A stretch of DNA of 64,000 bases from Micromonospora parva (GCF_000718515.1 NZ_JNZS01000013.1:1-64000), one strand, 5' to 3'; counted from the stretch's first letter, positions 1 to 9,284 are shown. Numbers and translations: made by a program. Notes: generated by a model not told the origin, from the letters alone.

Positions 1-22
1 GGGGGCAGGAGGGGTGGGGTTG

Positions 23-51
23 TTGACTTGGGTATTCGCTGGGTGAATAGT
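23..51 (+). promoter_or_regulatory. Promoter of the PadR-ABC operon
   Basis: A TTGACT -35 box (23-28) is followed after 17 nt by AATAGT (46-51). The predicted transcription start falls about at the GTG codon at 59, which suggests a leaderless transcript and argues against the upstream in-frame GTG at 50, which would overlap the -10 box. Confidence 0.5.
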
Positions 52-58
52 GGGCGGG

Positions 59-595
59 GTGTCGACGCCGCATGTTCTGCTCGGGTTGCTCGCTGGGGGC
101 AGTCGGCACGGGTATGAGCTGAAGCGTGCGCACGACGAGCGGCTGCCGCGCGCTCGGCCGCTGGCCTTCGGGCAGGTCTACGCCACTCTCGGCCGGCTGG
201 AACGCGACGGGCTGGTGGCCGCCGCCGGGCAGGACCGCGTGGCCGGGCCGGACCGCACCGCGTACGCGTTGACCGACCAGGGGCGGGACACGCTGGACCA
301 GTGGCTGTCCACAGTGGAACCGCCGATGCCGTACGTGGCCAGCACGCTCTTCGCCAAGGTCGTGGTGGCGCTGCTGGTCGCCGACGTCGACCGGGCCCGC
401 TCCTACCTGGTCGCCCAGCGGGCCGCGCACACCGCACGCCTGCGGGAACTGACAGTGGTCAAGACCGACCCGACCGCCACCCTCAGCGATGTGATCGCGG
501 CCGATTTCGCGATCGCCCACCTCGACGCGGATCTGGGGTGGTTGCACGCCACCCTGGGCCGGGTCGCCGACTGGCACCGGGAGGTGCATCCGTGA
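59..595 (+). CDS. PadR family transcriptional regulator
   Basis: This 178-residue protein has an N-terminal winged helix (about residues 3-75, beginning STPHVLLGLLAGG with the HGYELK motif) and a C-terminal helical dimerisation region, the layout of PadR regulators. The start at 59 gives the family's normal N-terminus and sits just after a good promoter. Its stop overlaps the GTG of the ABC ATPase by 4 bp, so it is the first gene of a three-gene operon. By analogy with PadR-ABC pairs it probably represses its own operon and responds to a compound the transporter handles; the ligand cannot be read from the sequence. Confidence 0.88.
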   Translation: MSTPHVLLGLLAGGSRHGYELKRAHDERLPRARPLAFGQVYATLGRLERDGLVAAAGQDRVAGPDRTAYALTDQGRDTLDQWLSTVEPPMPYVASTLFAKVVVALLVADVDRARSYLVAQRAAHTARLRELTVVKTDPTATLSDVIAADFAIAHLDADLGWLHATLGRVADWHREVHP

Positions 596-1293
596 CGCAA
601 CTCCAGGCTCGCGGCGTGGTTCGGGCGTACGGTCCGACGCCCGCGCTGCGCGGCGTGACGCTCGACGTGGCCGAGGGCGAGATCGTCGCCGTGACCGGGC
701 CGAGTGGCTGCGGCAAGTCGACCCTGCTGCACTGCCTGGCGGGGATCCTCCGGCCGGACGCCGGTGAGGTCAGCTGGCGCGGGCACCGCATCGACACCTG
801 GTCGGAGGCGGCCCGGTCCCGGCTGCGGCGTACCGAGTTCGGGGTGCTGTTCCAGTTCGGCCAGCTGGTGGCCGAACTGACCGCGGCGGAGAACGTCTCC
901 CTGCCGCTGCTTCTCGCCGGCACGGGGCGGCGAGAGGCGCGGGTGGCGGCACTCACCTGGCTGGAACGGTTCGGGGTGGCCGAGTTGGCCGACGTCCGGC
1001 CGGGTGAGATGTCCGGCGGTCAGCAGCAGCGGTGCGCCACGGCGCGGGCGTTGGTGACCGAACCGCGGGTGCTCTTCGCCGACGAGCCGACCGGAGCGCT
1101 GGACACGCTCACCGGTGAACAGGTCCTCACCCAACTGGTCCGGCTCGCCCGTGAGCAGCACACCTCCGTCCTGCTCGTCACCCACGAGCCGCGGATCGCC
1201 GCGTACGCCGATCGGGAGATCGTGCTGCGCGACGGCCTGGTGGACCACACCGGCCTGGGGCTCGACGTGCCGCTGACCGGCGGCGCGCGGTGA
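592..1293 (+). CDS. ABC transporter ATP-binding protein, MacB/LolD type
   Basis: This 233-residue ATPase has Walker A GPSGCGKST (36-44), signature SGGQQQR (141-147) and Walker B LFADEP (161-166) followed by TGALD, the pattern of the LolD/MacB/FtsE branch that works with FtsX-fold permeases. It is translationally coupled to the PadR gene upstream and the permease downstream, each by a 4-bp GTGA overlap. It should energise the membrane partner for antibiotic or peptide efflux, or for mechanical signalling of the MacB type; the substrate is unknown. Confidence 0.9.
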   Translation: MTQLQARGVVRAYGPTPALRGVTLDVAEGEIVAVTGPSGCGKSTLLHCLAGILRPDAGEVSWRGHRIDTWSEAARSRLRRTEFGVLFQFGQLVAELTAAENVSLPLLLAGTGRREARVAALTWLERFGVAELADVRPGEMSGGQQQRCATARALVTEPRVLFADEPTGALDTLTGEQVLTQLVRLAREQHTSVLLVTHEPRIAAYADREIVLRDGLVDHTGLGLDVPLTGGAR

Positions 1294-2822
1294 GACCGGC
1301 GACGCTGGTCCGGCTCGCCCTCGCCGGCACCCGCACCGACACCGCCCGGGTGGTGCTCACGGCGCTCAGCGCCCTGCTGGCGACACTGGCCGGGCTCGCG
1401 GCGCTCACCGTGTTGGCCATCCCCACGCCCACCGCGACGGAGGAGAACCCGAACAGGTGGTCGGAGCAGTACCACAACGCGCTGCTGGTGGAGCCCGGGT
1501 TGCGTGGCGGTACGGCGTTCGCGCTGCTGATGCTGATGCTCCCGGTGCTGGCGCTGGCCGGTCAGTGCGCCCGGCTCGGCGCGCCGGCACGGGACCGCCG
1601 GTTGGCCGGGCTCCGGTTGGCCGGCGCCACTCCCGGGCAGGTCACCCGGTTGGTGGTGCTGGAGACCGGCGTGGCCGCTCTGTTCGGCACGCTCACCGGG
1701 CTGGGTGTCTACCTGGTGGGTCGCGATCTGCTGCACCGCCCGGACGCGCGAGGTCAACTGGCCCTGCCCACCGACGTGCTGCCGTCACCCGGCGCGCTGG
1801 CCGGGGTGGTGCTCGGTCTGCCGGTCGTCGCGGCGTTGGCCACTGCGGTGATGCTGCGTACGGTCACCACCAGCCCGCTCGGGGTGAGCCGGAAGGCCCC
1901 CCGCGAGCGCGGCCCGCGACCGTGGGCCGGCGTTCTGATCGTGCTTGGTGTGCTCTCGTTCGCGGCGATCCAGCCGGTGGGGGAACGGTTCGACGACAAC
2001 GAGGAGTTGGTGACCTGGCTGATGCCGCTGATGTTCGCGGCGAGTGGGATCGCGGCGATGGTCGGCGTGGTGATCGGCACCGGTTGGATCTCGTACAACT
2101 GCGGGTTGTTGCTGCGCCGGCACGCCCGCCGTCCCGCGGCCCTGCTCGCGGCCGGTCGGCTGATGGCCGACCCGTGGGCGGGCAGCCGCACGTTCGCCGC
2201 GCTGCTCGCCGCCGTGATCTTCGGCGGGGGTGCGGCCGCCCAGCGCGCCTACTTCGCCACCAAGGACCAGCTCGAGCGGGAGCAGAGTCGACTCGCCGGG
2301 ATTGACGGTGGCGACAACCCCTTCTATCTGTCCACCATGGATCTCGTCGACGGCGCGGTGGCCGTGGCCATTCTGATCGCGACGGGTGGGCTGATCGTCG
2401 CGCTGGTCGAGGGGATCGTCGCCCGCCGACGTGCCTACGCCGCGCTGGTGGCCACCGGGGTGCCCCGCGCCGTGCTGAGCCGTTCGGTGGCCTGGCAGGC
2501 GCTGACCCCGGCGGTGCCGGCGATCCTGCTCGCGCTCACCGTGGGCACGCTGCTCGGTCGAGGGCTCATCGCGAAGGTGTCGACGGGCGGCTCATCGGCG
2601 GAGATCTGCGAGGCCACGGCCGCGCTGTGCGACGACCCGGCCACCCGCGAGCAGTACACCCGGATCGTGTACACCCCCGGGATCGAGCGAGCCGTTCCCG
2701 TACCCCTGGAGCACCTGGCCTGGCTCGGTGCCGGCACGCTGGCCGCGGTGCTGGTGACGGTCGGTGTCGGTCTGCTCTTCCTGCGCACCAGCACGGCGTT
2801 GGACGAGCTGCGTACGGCCTGA
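1290..2822 (+). CDS. FtsX-like ABC transporter permease
   Basis: This 510-residue integral membrane protein has about ten hydrophobic segments arranged as two FtsX-type blocks (roughly residues 70-200 and 350-500). The second block carries the ARRRAYAALVATGVPR stretch typical of these permeases, in which a cytoplasmic loop contacts the ATPase. It overlaps the ATPase gene by 4 bp and ends the PadR-ABC operon. It is longer than the four-helix MacB permeases and resembles the actinobacterial two-domain versions. Substrate unknown. Confidence 0.88.
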   Translation: MRPATLVRLALAGTRTDTARVVLTALSALLATLAGLAALTVLAIPTPTATEENPNRWSEQYHNALLVEPGLRGGTAFALLMLMLPVLALAGQCARLGAPARDRRLAGLRLAGATPGQVTRLVVLETGVAALFGTLTGLGVYLVGRDLLHRPDARGQLALPTDVLPSPGALAGVVLGLPVVAALATAVMLRTVTTSPLGVSRKAPRERGPRPWAGVLIVLGVLSFAAIQPVGERFDDNEELVTWLMPLMFAASGIAAMVGVVIGTGWISYNCGLLLRRHARRPAALLAAGRLMADPWAGSRTFAALLAAVIFGGGAAAQRAYFATKDQLEREQSRLAGIDGGDNPFYLSTMDLVDGAVAVAILIATGGLIVALVEGIVARRRAYAALVATGVPRAVLSRSVAWQALTPAVPAILLALTVGTLLGRGLIAKVSTGGSSAEICEATAALCDDPATREQYTRIVYTPGIERAVPVPLEHLAWLGAGTLAAVLVTVGVGLLFLRTSTALDELRTA

Positions 2823-2935
2823 GTCGATGTAACACAGCAGGTGGCGGCGTCGCTGTGTGCACCGGAGGCCCGGACGATCGGGTTTCCGGTGTCGGACCCG
2901 ACGGTCCCGGCACGGTGACCATGGGAGTTCGCCAG

Positions 2936-3373
2936 ATGCACAACCAACCGGGCACCGCCCCGCCGGTGTTCGTCGACGGCACCGGGCGTCGTCGGCGGCT
3001 GACCGTCATCGTTGGCACCACCATGGGTCTTGGCCTGCTCACCAGCCTGGCCCTGATCGTCGCGGGGCTCTTCCTGGACACCTCGGTGCCGCTGCCCGGC
3101 TGGTCGGACGACTCCCGGGGGACGCGCCCGGTGGAGGCCGGCGTCGACGAGATCAACCAGCCCCGGGTGGCCACCTCGCCGTCGCCGTCGCCGTTGACCC
3201 GGACGTCGGCGCCGCTGCCGCGCGTCACCCGGACCGCCGGCGACCGAAGCCCCACCCCTGCCGGTGCGACCGCCGACGTCACCGGTGCGCCGTCGGCCAC
3301 CGACCGACCGGGTCGCGGCGACGAGCACCGCAACACCGCCAAGCCGAGCAGGTCGCCCGGTAAGCCGCAGTGA
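2936..3373 (+). CDS. Small single-pass membrane protein with Ser/Thr/Pro-rich outer tail
   Basis: I do not recognise a family. The 145-residue product has a short basic N-terminus, one transmembrane helix (about residues 24-48) and a disordered extracytoplasmic tail rich in Pro, Ser, Thr and Arg. The ATG at 2936 was chosen because GGGAG lies 8 nt upstream; the in-frame ATG at 2921 has no clear ribosome site. Its stop overlaps the deacetylase-glycosyltransferase start by 4 bp, so the two are translationally coupled. It may be an accessory membrane subunit of that polymer-making enzyme, which is inference from coupling only. Confidence 0.72.
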   Translation: MHNQPGTAPPVFVDGTGRRRRLTVIVGTTMGLGLLTSLALIVAGLFLDTSVPLPGWSDDSRGTRPVEAGVDEINQPRVATSPSPSPLTRTSAPLPRVTRTAGDRSPTPAGATADVTGAPSATDRPGRGDEHRNTAKPSRSPGKPQ

Positions 3374-5493
3374 CGATGGCGAAACACGTGGCCCGGCGTG
3401 ACCCCCGGGCACACTGGCTGCTTCTCCTGCTCGGGCTGCTCCTGCTGCTCGCGGCGCTCACCGTCAACGGTCTGGTGAGTGGCCTCGCCGGTGGTTCGGG
3501 AAACGCCACCGCGCGGCCCGCGCCGGACGTCCCGGCCGCCGTCGGCTCGGGTGGCCCGGTGCTGCGGCTGGACCGCGCCGAACCGGTCAGTCGGGCGCTG
3601 CCGGACCGCACCATCGCGCTGACCTTCGACGACGGGCCGGACCCGCGGTGGACGCCGCAGGTTCTCGACGTGCTGCGCCGGCACGGCGCGCACGCCACCT
3701 TCTTCGTGGTGGGTGCCCGGGTCAACGAGCACCCCGAACTGGTCCGGCGGATCCTCGCCGAGGGGCACGAGATCGGGTCGCACACGTTCACCCACGCCAA
3801 CCTCGCCGACGTGTCGCCGTGGCGTCGCGACCTCGAACTGTCGCTGACCCGTAAGGCGGTCGCGTCGGCCGCCGGCCGGGAGGTGACCCTGTTCCGGCCG
3901 CCGTTCTCCTCGGTGCCGACGGCGCTGACCGGGTCCGAGTACGCCGCGTTGCGGGCCGCCGCCGGTGCCGGGCACGTCGCGGTGCTCACCGACCTGGACA
4001 CCAAGGACTGGCAGCGCCCCGGAGCCGACCGGATCGTGCGGGCGGCCACCCCGAAGCAGGGCCGGGGAGCGGTGGTGCTGATGCACGACGGCGGCGGTGA
4101 CCGGGCGCAGACCCTCGCCGCGCTGGACCGGCTGCTGCCCGCGCTGGGCGAGCAGGGCTACCGGTTCACCACCGTCTCCGCCGGCATCGACGCCTCGCCG
4201 TCGATGGTGCCGGCCGGCGTTGGTGCCCGGCTGAGCGGCACCGCGCTGCGCTGGACCCAGACCGGTGCCCGCTGGGCGGCCGACGTGATGAACGTGCTGC
4301 TCGCCACCGCCCTCGTACTGGGGATCGCACGTCTCGTGGTGCAGGTGGTCTGTGCCCAGCGGCACGTGCGCCGGGTCCGCCGTCCGCGGCGGGACCGACC
4401 GGAGGTGCGGGCACCCGTCTCGGTGATCGTGCCCGCGTACAACGAGGCGGCGAACATCGCCGCCACGGTCCGGTCGCTGATGGCCAGCGCGTACCCGGCG
4501 CTGGAGGTGATCGTCGTCGACGACGGGTCGGACGACGGGACCGCCGACATCGTCGAGCGGATGCGACTGCGCGGGGTACGGGTGATCCGGCAGGCCAACG
4601 CCGGCAAGCCGGCGGCGCTGAACACCGGCATCCGGGCCGCCCGGGCGAACCTGCTGGTGCTGGTGGACGGGGACACTGTCTTCCAGCCGGACACCGTGTA
4701 CCGACTGGTGCAGGGCTTCGCCGACCCGTCGGTGGGCGCGATCAGCGGCAACACCAAGGTCGCCAACCGGCGTCGACTGCTCGGCCGGTGGCAGCACCTG
4801 GAGTACGTGATCGGCTTCAACCTCGACCGACGGATGTACGACGTGCTGGAGTGCATGCCGACCATCCCCGGTGCGATCGGTGCGTTCCGCCGCGAGGTGC
4901 TGCTGCGGGTGGGTGGGGTGCCGTCGGACACGCTGGCCGAGGACACCGACCTGACCATGAAGGTGCTGCGGGCCGGCTGGCGGGTCGTCTACGAGGAGTC
5001 GGCCATCGCCTGGACCGAGGCTCCGTCGTCGTTGCGCCAACTCTGGCGACAGCGCTACCGCTGGTGCTACGGCACGATGCAGGCGATGTGGAAGCACCGG
5101 CACGCGCTGCGCGAGTCGGGTGCCGGCGGCAAGTTGGGCCGACGCGGCCTGCCGTACCTCACGGTGTTCCAGATCGTGTTGCCGCTCACCGCTCCGGCGG
5201 TCGACGTGTTCGCCGTGTACGGCCTGCTCTTCCTGCCCTGGTCGACCCTCGCCCTGGCCTGGGCGGGGTTGCTGCTGCTCCAGGCGGCCACCGCCGGGTA
5301 CGCGCTGCGACTGGACCGGGAGCGGTACGGGCCGCTGTGGGCGCTGCCGTTCCAGCAACTGGTCTACCGGCAGCTCATGTACCTGGTGGTGGTGCAGTCG
5401 GTGGTCACCGCACTGATCGGCAACCGGTTGCGCTGGCAGCGGATGGTGCGTACCGGCGAGGCGGCGGCGCTGGTTGGTGCCGGCCGCGGCTGA
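3370..5493 (+). CDS. Fused NodB polysaccharide deacetylase and family 2 glycosyltransferase
   Basis: This 707-residue protein joins two activities. After one N-terminal transmembrane helix (about 16-36) comes a NodB deacetylase domain with TFDDGP (85-90) and the HTFTH zinc site (138-142), expected outside the membrane. A second helix (about 300-328) leads into a cytoplasmic GT2 domain with PVSVIVPAYNEA (about 349), VDDGS, VDGDT (about 430), EDTDLTM (about 523) and QRYRW (561-565), the processive-synthase motifs. Three or more helices close the protein. In family terms this combines IcaA/PgaC-like synthesis with IcaB/PgaB-like deacetylation, so the likely product is a partly deacetylated amino-sugar polymer; chitin-oligomer or other backbones are possible. 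Confidence 0.85.
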   Translation: MTMAKHVARRDPRAHWLLLLLGLLLLLAALTVNGLVSGLAGGSGNATARPAPDVPAAVGSGGPVLRLDRAEPVSRALPDRTIALTFDDGPDPRWTPQVLDVLRRHGAHATFFVVGARVNEHPELVRRILAEGHEIGSHTFTHANLADVSPWRRDLELSLTRKAVASAAGREVTLFRPPFSSVPTALTGSEYAALRAAAGAGHVAVLTDLDTKDWQRPGADRIVRAATPKQGRGAVVLMHDGGGDRAQTLAALDRLLPALGEQGYRFTTVSAGIDASPSMVPAGVGARLSGTALRWTQTGARWAADVMNVLLATALVLGIARLVVQVVCAQRHVRRVRRPRRDRPEVRAPVSVIVPAYNEAANIAATVRSLMASAYPALEVIVVDDGSDDGTADIVERMRLRGVRVIRQANAGKPAALNTGIRAARANLLVLVDGDTVFQPDTVYRLVQGFADPSVGAISGNTKVANRRRLLGRWQHLEYVIGFNLDRRMYDVLECMPTIPGAIGAFRREVLLRVGGVPSDTLAEDTDLTMKVLRAGWRVVYEESAIAWTEAPSSLRQLWRQRYRWCYGTMQAMWKHRHALRESGAGGKLGRRGLPYLTVFQIVLPLTAPAVDVFAVYGLLFLPWSTLALAWAGLLLLQAATAGYALRLDRERYGPLWALPFQQLVYRQLMYLVVVQSVVTALIGNRLRWQRMVRTGEAAALVGAGRG

Positions 5494-5507
5494 AGCCGCG
5501 TCGGCGG

Positions 5508-5663
5508 TCAGGCCGGGGTGTGGAAGAGCCCGGCCGACCAGGAGATCAGCAGGCCCACGGCGGCGGAGCAGCAGCAGACGAGCAGGGCGGCGGCGACCAC
5601 GGCGAGGATCATCCACGCGGAGGTGCGCCGGGGCGTCGACCCCGGCTCGTCCTCGTCGGTCAT
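5508..5663 (-). CDS. Small membrane protein (51 aa)
   Basis: This short gene follows the oligopeptidase B gene on the same strand after a 16-nt gap. The product begins with an acidic, polar stretch (MTDEDEPGSTPRR) and is otherwise one hydrophobic helix that contains a CCC triplet. Length, start and topology are plausible and the gene is the last of its transcript, but I recognise no family and no ribosome site is obvious. It converges on the glycosyltransferase gene with only 14 bp between the stops. Confidence 0.5.
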   Translation of the reverse strand: MTDEDEPGSTPRRTSAWMILAVVAAALLVCCCSAAVGLLISWSAGLFHTPA

Positions 5664-5679
5664 CGCCGCCGCCCCGTCG

Positions 5680-7776
5680 TCAGGCGCGGCCGAGGCGGTC
5701 CAGGATCCAGGCGTTGATGAACGCCTCCTCACGCCAGGAGTCGTAGCGACCGCTCGGGCCGCCGTGCCCGGCACCCATCTCGGTCTTCAGCAGGTAGTCG
5801 CCGCCCGGGGCGACCGCCCGCAGCCGGGCGATCCACTTCGCCGGCTCGGAGTAGAGCACCCGGGTGTCGTTGAGGCTGGTCACCGCGAGGATCGCGGGAT
5901 AGTCCACGGCGGTGACGTTCTCGTACGGCGTGTAGGACTTCATGTACGCGTACACCTCGGGGTCGTCGAGGGGATTGCCCCACTCCTCCCACTCGGTGAC
6001 TGTCAGCGGCAGCGACGGGTCGAGGATCGAGGTGAGCGCGTCCACGAACGGCACCTGCGCCACGATCCCGGTGAACGCGTCCGGCGCGAGGTTGGCCACC
6101 GCACCCATCAGCAGGCCACCGGCCGAGGCGCCCCGGGCGACCAGTCGGTCGCTGGCCGTCCAGCCGGCCTTGACCAGGTGCCGGGCGCACGCCACGAAGT
6201 CGGTGAAGGTGTTCTTCTTGGCCAGCAGCTTGCCCTGGTCGTACCACCGTCGGCCCAGCTCACCGCCGCCTCTGATGTGCGCCACCGCGAAGACCACGCC
6301 CCGGTCCAACAGGGACAGCCGGGCCACCGAGAACCACGGGTCCATGCTGGCCTCGTACGAGCCGTAGCCGTACAGCTCGCAGGGCGCCGAGCCGTCCCGG
6401 GGGGTGCCGACCCGGCAGACCAGCGAGATCGGCACCCGGGTGCCGTCGTCGGCGAGCGCCCAGTCGCGGTGCTGCTCGTACTCGGCCGGGTCGTACGGTC
6501 GCCCGTCCGGCCCGGGCAGCACCGGCTTCTGCTTGAGCAGCACCATCTGCCGGGTGACCAGGTCGTAGTCGTACACCGAGTCGGGGGTGATGAGGGAGGA
6601 GTAGCGCAGCCGGACCCGACCGGTGCGGTACTCGGGGTTGGCGTCCAACCCGACGCTGTACAGCGGCTCGGGGAAGTCGATGTCGTACCCGTCGTCGCTG
6701 CCCACCGGCAGCACCCGCAGCCCGGTGAGCCCGTCGGTGCGCAGTGACACCACCAGGTGGTTGGCGAAGGCGTCCACGGCCTCCAGCCGGGTGCCGGGGG
6801 TGTGTTCGATCAGCGGCACCCAGTCGCCCGGTACGTCCGCCGAGGTGAACGCCAGTGCGAAGTCCTCCGCGTTGTCGTTGTGCAGGATCAGGAAGCGGTG
6901 CCCGTGGTGCTCCACCGTGTATTCGACGCCCTGCCGGCGGGGCGCGATCACGGCGGGCGCGCCGGTCGGGTTGCCGGCGGGGATCACCAGGACCTCGCTG
7001 GTGATCTTGCTGTGCACGTCGATGAGGATGAACTTCTCCGACCGGGTTAGCTCCACGCCCACCCAGAACCGCTCGTCGTCCTCCTGGTGGACCACCACGT
7101 CGTCGGCGGCGGGGGAGCCGATGGTGTGCCGCCAGACCCGGTTCGGTCGCCAGGCGTCGTCCACCGTCACGTAGAACAGCACCGAGGCGTCGGTCGACCA
7201 GGCGGTGCCGTAGAACGTGTCCGGCACCTCGTCGGGCAGCAGCTCACCGGTGGTCAGGTCCTTCACCCGCAGGGTGAACCGTTCGTCGCCGGAGAAGTCG
7301 GTGGAGTAGGCCAGCCAGCGACCGTCCGGGCTGACGTCGAACGCGCCGAGCGAGAAGAAGTCGTGCCCCTCGGCCAGCAGGTTTCCGTCGAGCAGCACCT
7401 CCTCGCCGTCGAGTGGGGCGCCGTCCACGCTGACCGGCGGGTCGGTCTCACCGTCGCGGACCGCCCGTCGGCACTGCACTCCGTACTGCTGCCCCTCGAC
7501 CGTCCGGGTGTAGTACCAGTGACCGCCCTTGCGGGTCGGCACGGACAGGTCGGTCTCCTGGGTGCGTCGGCGAGTCTCCTCGAACAGGTCGGCGCGCAGG
7601 TCGGCCAGGTGTGCCGTCCGCGCGTCGGTGTACTCGTTCTCGGCGGTCAGGTAGGCGATCGTCTCCGGGTCGTCCTTGGCGGCGAGCCAGGCGTACTCGT
7701 CGACGACGGTGTCGCCGTGGTGGGTGCGCTCGCTGGGCACCCGCTTCGCCGCGGGCGGGGCAGTCTCGGTGGTCAC
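5680..7776 (-). CDS. ptrB: S9 family serine peptidase, oligopeptidase B type
   Basis: This 698-residue enzyme has the N-terminal seven-bladed propeller (about 60-400) and C-terminal alpha/beta hydrolase domain of prolyl oligopeptidases. The catalytic serine lies in GASAGG (Ser551), the aspartate in LNDTRV (Asp637) and the histidine in GAGHGG (His671). It should cleave short peptides in the cytosol, after Lys or Arg if it is true oligopeptidase B. The GTG at 7776 was chosen because TAACGT (7784-7789 on the minus strand) lies 7 nt before it, which fits a leaderless start; the GTG at 7785 would fall inside that box. Confidence 0.9.
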   Translation of the reverse strand: MTTETAPPAAKRVPSERTHHGDTVVDEYAWLAAKDDPETIAYLTAENEYTDARTAHLADLRADLFEETRRRTQETDLSVPTRKGGHWYYTRTVEGQQYGVQCRRAVRDGETDPPVSVDGAPLDGEEVLLDGNLLAEGHDFFSLGAFDVSPDGRWLAYSTDFSGDERFTLRVKDLTTGELLPDEVPDTFYGTAWSTDASVLFYVTVDDAWRPNRVWRHTIGSPAADDVVVHQEDDERFWVGVELTRSEKFILIDVHSKITSEVLVIPAGNPTGAPAVIAPRRQGVEYTVEHHGHRFLILHNDNAEDFALAFTSADVPGDWVPLIEHTPGTRLEAVDAFANHLVVSLRTDGLTGLRVLPVGSDDGYDIDFPEPLYSVGLDANPEYRTGRVRLRYSSLITPDSVYDYDLVTRQMVLLKQKPVLPGPDGRPYDPAEYEQHRDWALADDGTRVPISLVCRVGTPRDGSAPCELYGYGSYEASMDPWFSVARLSLLDRGVVFAVAHIRGGGELGRRWYDQGKLLAKKNTFTDFVACARHLVKAGWTASDRLVARGASAGGLLMGAVANLAPDAFTGIVAQVPFVDALTSILDPSLPLTVTEWEEWGNPLDDPEVYAYMKSYTPYENVTAVDYPAILAVTSLNDTRVLYSEPAKWIARLRAVAPGGDYLLKTEMGAGHGGPSGRYDSWREEAFINAWILDRLGRA

Positions 7777-7848
7777 GGCGGCCACGTTACCGGCCGGCAG
7801 CGGCAGTGCGCCGGACCAGCGGCATCCCGATACCCGCTACCACTGCAT

Positions 7849-7864
7849 TCGAACACATGTACGA
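7849..7864 (+). promoter_or_regulatory. Putative LexA (SOS) box
   Basis: TCGAACACATGTACGA matches the actinobacterial LexA consensus TCGAAC-N4-GTTCGA at 11 of 12 defined positions. It covers TACGAT (7860-7865), a good -10 box 7 nt before the ATG at 7873, so LexA bound here would block that promoter. The site lies between divergent genes, 73 nt from the start of ptrB. Confidence 0.6.
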
Positions 7865-7872
7865 TGGCCGGC

Positions 7873-9231
7873 ATGGCGGCAGCAGCGAGTTCCCTCGGCC
7901 GGTCCGGAGCCCTTGAGATCACCCGGCGGTTGGCGGCGATCTGCGGCCCGCCCTTCTCCCGGCTGGCCGGGCCCGCCGACGAGGTGGCGGGGCGGCCGGC
8001 ACGCTGGGTGGCCGTTCCCGGCGGCCCGCACGCCGCCGCCGAGGTGCTGCGGCTGGCCGCCAGACACGATCTGACGGTGGTGCCCCGAGGCGCGGGCACG
8101 AAGATCGACTGGGGTGCCACCCCCGTTCAGGTCGACATCCTGCTCGACACCGGCCGGCTCGCCGGCATCGGTCACGAGCCGGTCGAGTCGCTGGTCACCG
8201 ACGTGGGGGCCGGCACTCCACTGCGGGCGGTGCAGGCCACCCTGGAGCGCACCGGGCAGCGGCTCGCGATGGACGCCCCGTCACCCGGCGCGACTCTGGG
8301 TGGCGTGCTCGCCGCCGGCGAGGCCGGTCCGCTCCGGCACCGCCACGGCAGTCCCTGCGACCAGCTGCTCGGTGTGCGCTACCTGGCCGCCGACGGCGAG
8401 CTGATCAGCATCGGTGGCGGCGCGCCCGGCCTCGACCTGGCCCACCTGCTCTGCGGCTCCCAGGGCGCGCTCGGTGTGCTGGTCTCGGCGAGCCTGCGGG
8501 TGCAGCCGCTGCCGGCCAGCAGGCTCTGGGTGTCCCGCCCGGTGTGGACGCCGTTGGAGGTGCACGACCTGGTCCGGACGATCCTCGCCGCCCGACTGGA
8601 GCCGTCGGCCATCGAACTGGATCTGCCCGGGGGCACCCCCCGCCCGCGTACGCCGTACCCGCCCGGTCACCCGGCGGCCACCGCCCGGGAGCGCCACCCG
8701 TCGATGTCCGGCCGGGCCGGTGCCCCGTCCCGGGCCGGCAGCCTGGTGGTGCTGCTGGAGGGCGGCCCCGCCGACGTCACCGAGCGGGCCGAGCGGCTGG
8801 TCGGCCTGTTGCACGGCGAGGCCACCATCGCCCACTCGGCGCCGACGTGGTGGCGCCGCTATCCGTTCGCGCCCGGTGACACGGCGCTGCGCCTGGAGGT
8901 GCCGATCGGCGATCTGCACGCCGCCGTGTACGCGCTCCGCGACGCGGCCGGCACGCCCGTCCCGGTGCGCGGGTCCGCCGGGCTGGGCATGGTGCACGCG
9001 GCACTGCCCGGGGCGCTGGCACCCGACCGGGTGGCGTCCATCCTGGCCGCCGTCCGCGGGGTGCTGCTGGCCCGGCAGGGTCGCTGCGTGGTGATCTCCG
9101 CTCCGGCAGCGGTCCGCCAGGCGGTCGACCTCTGGGGTGAGCTGGCCGGCCTGGCCCAGTTGCGCGCCGCGAAGCGTCACCTCGATCCGGAGCACCGACT
9201 CGCCCCCGGCCGGCTCCCCGGCGGCCTGTGA
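7873..9231 (+). CDS. FAD-binding oxidase, glycolate oxidase GlcE-like
   Basis: This 452-residue protein has an N-terminal FAD_binding_4 (PCMH-type) domain, about residues 40-180. Visible parts are VPRGAGTKIDWG, then DAPSPGATLGGVLA and the GSPCDQLLG segment. The C-terminal half is shorter and weaker than in GlcD, as in GlcE subunits, which help glycolate oxidase hand electrons to the membrane chain. No glcD or glcF is adjacent, so the substrate is open. The start at 7873 fits a leaderless mRNA from TACGAT; ATG at 7864 is an alternative that would overlap the LexA box. Confidence 0.78.
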   Translation: MAAAASSLGRSGALEITRRLAAICGPPFSRLAGPADEVAGRPARWVAVPGGPHAAAEVLRLAARHDLTVVPRGAGTKIDWGATPVQVDILLDTGRLAGIGHEPVESLVTDVGAGTPLRAVQATLERTGQRLAMDAPSPGATLGGVLAAGEAGPLRHRHGSPCDQLLGVRYLAADGELISIGGGAPGLDLAHLLCGSQGALGVLVSASLRVQPLPASRLWVSRPVWTPLEVHDLVRTILAARLEPSAIELDLPGGTPRPRTPYPPGHPAATARERHPSMSGRAGAPSRAGSLVVLLEGGPADVTERAERLVGLLHGEATIAHSAPTWWRRYPFAPGDTALRLEVPIGDLHAAVYALRDAAGTPVPVRGSAGLGMVHAALPGALAPDRVASILAAVRGVLLARQGRCVVISAPAAVRQAVDLWGELAGLAQLRAAKRHLDPEHRLAPGRLPGGL

Positions 9232-9284
9232 GGTCGGGGCAGGGCATCGGAGCTGCGACCCGAGACCCGGAGACGGCGCGACGG

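Noticed and set aside
2566..5616. Very long minus-strand open frame opposite the ABC and glycosyltransferase genes
   Set aside because: High GC keeps stops away; the product is low in hydrophobic residues, has no domain, and lies over well-recognised plus-strand genes.
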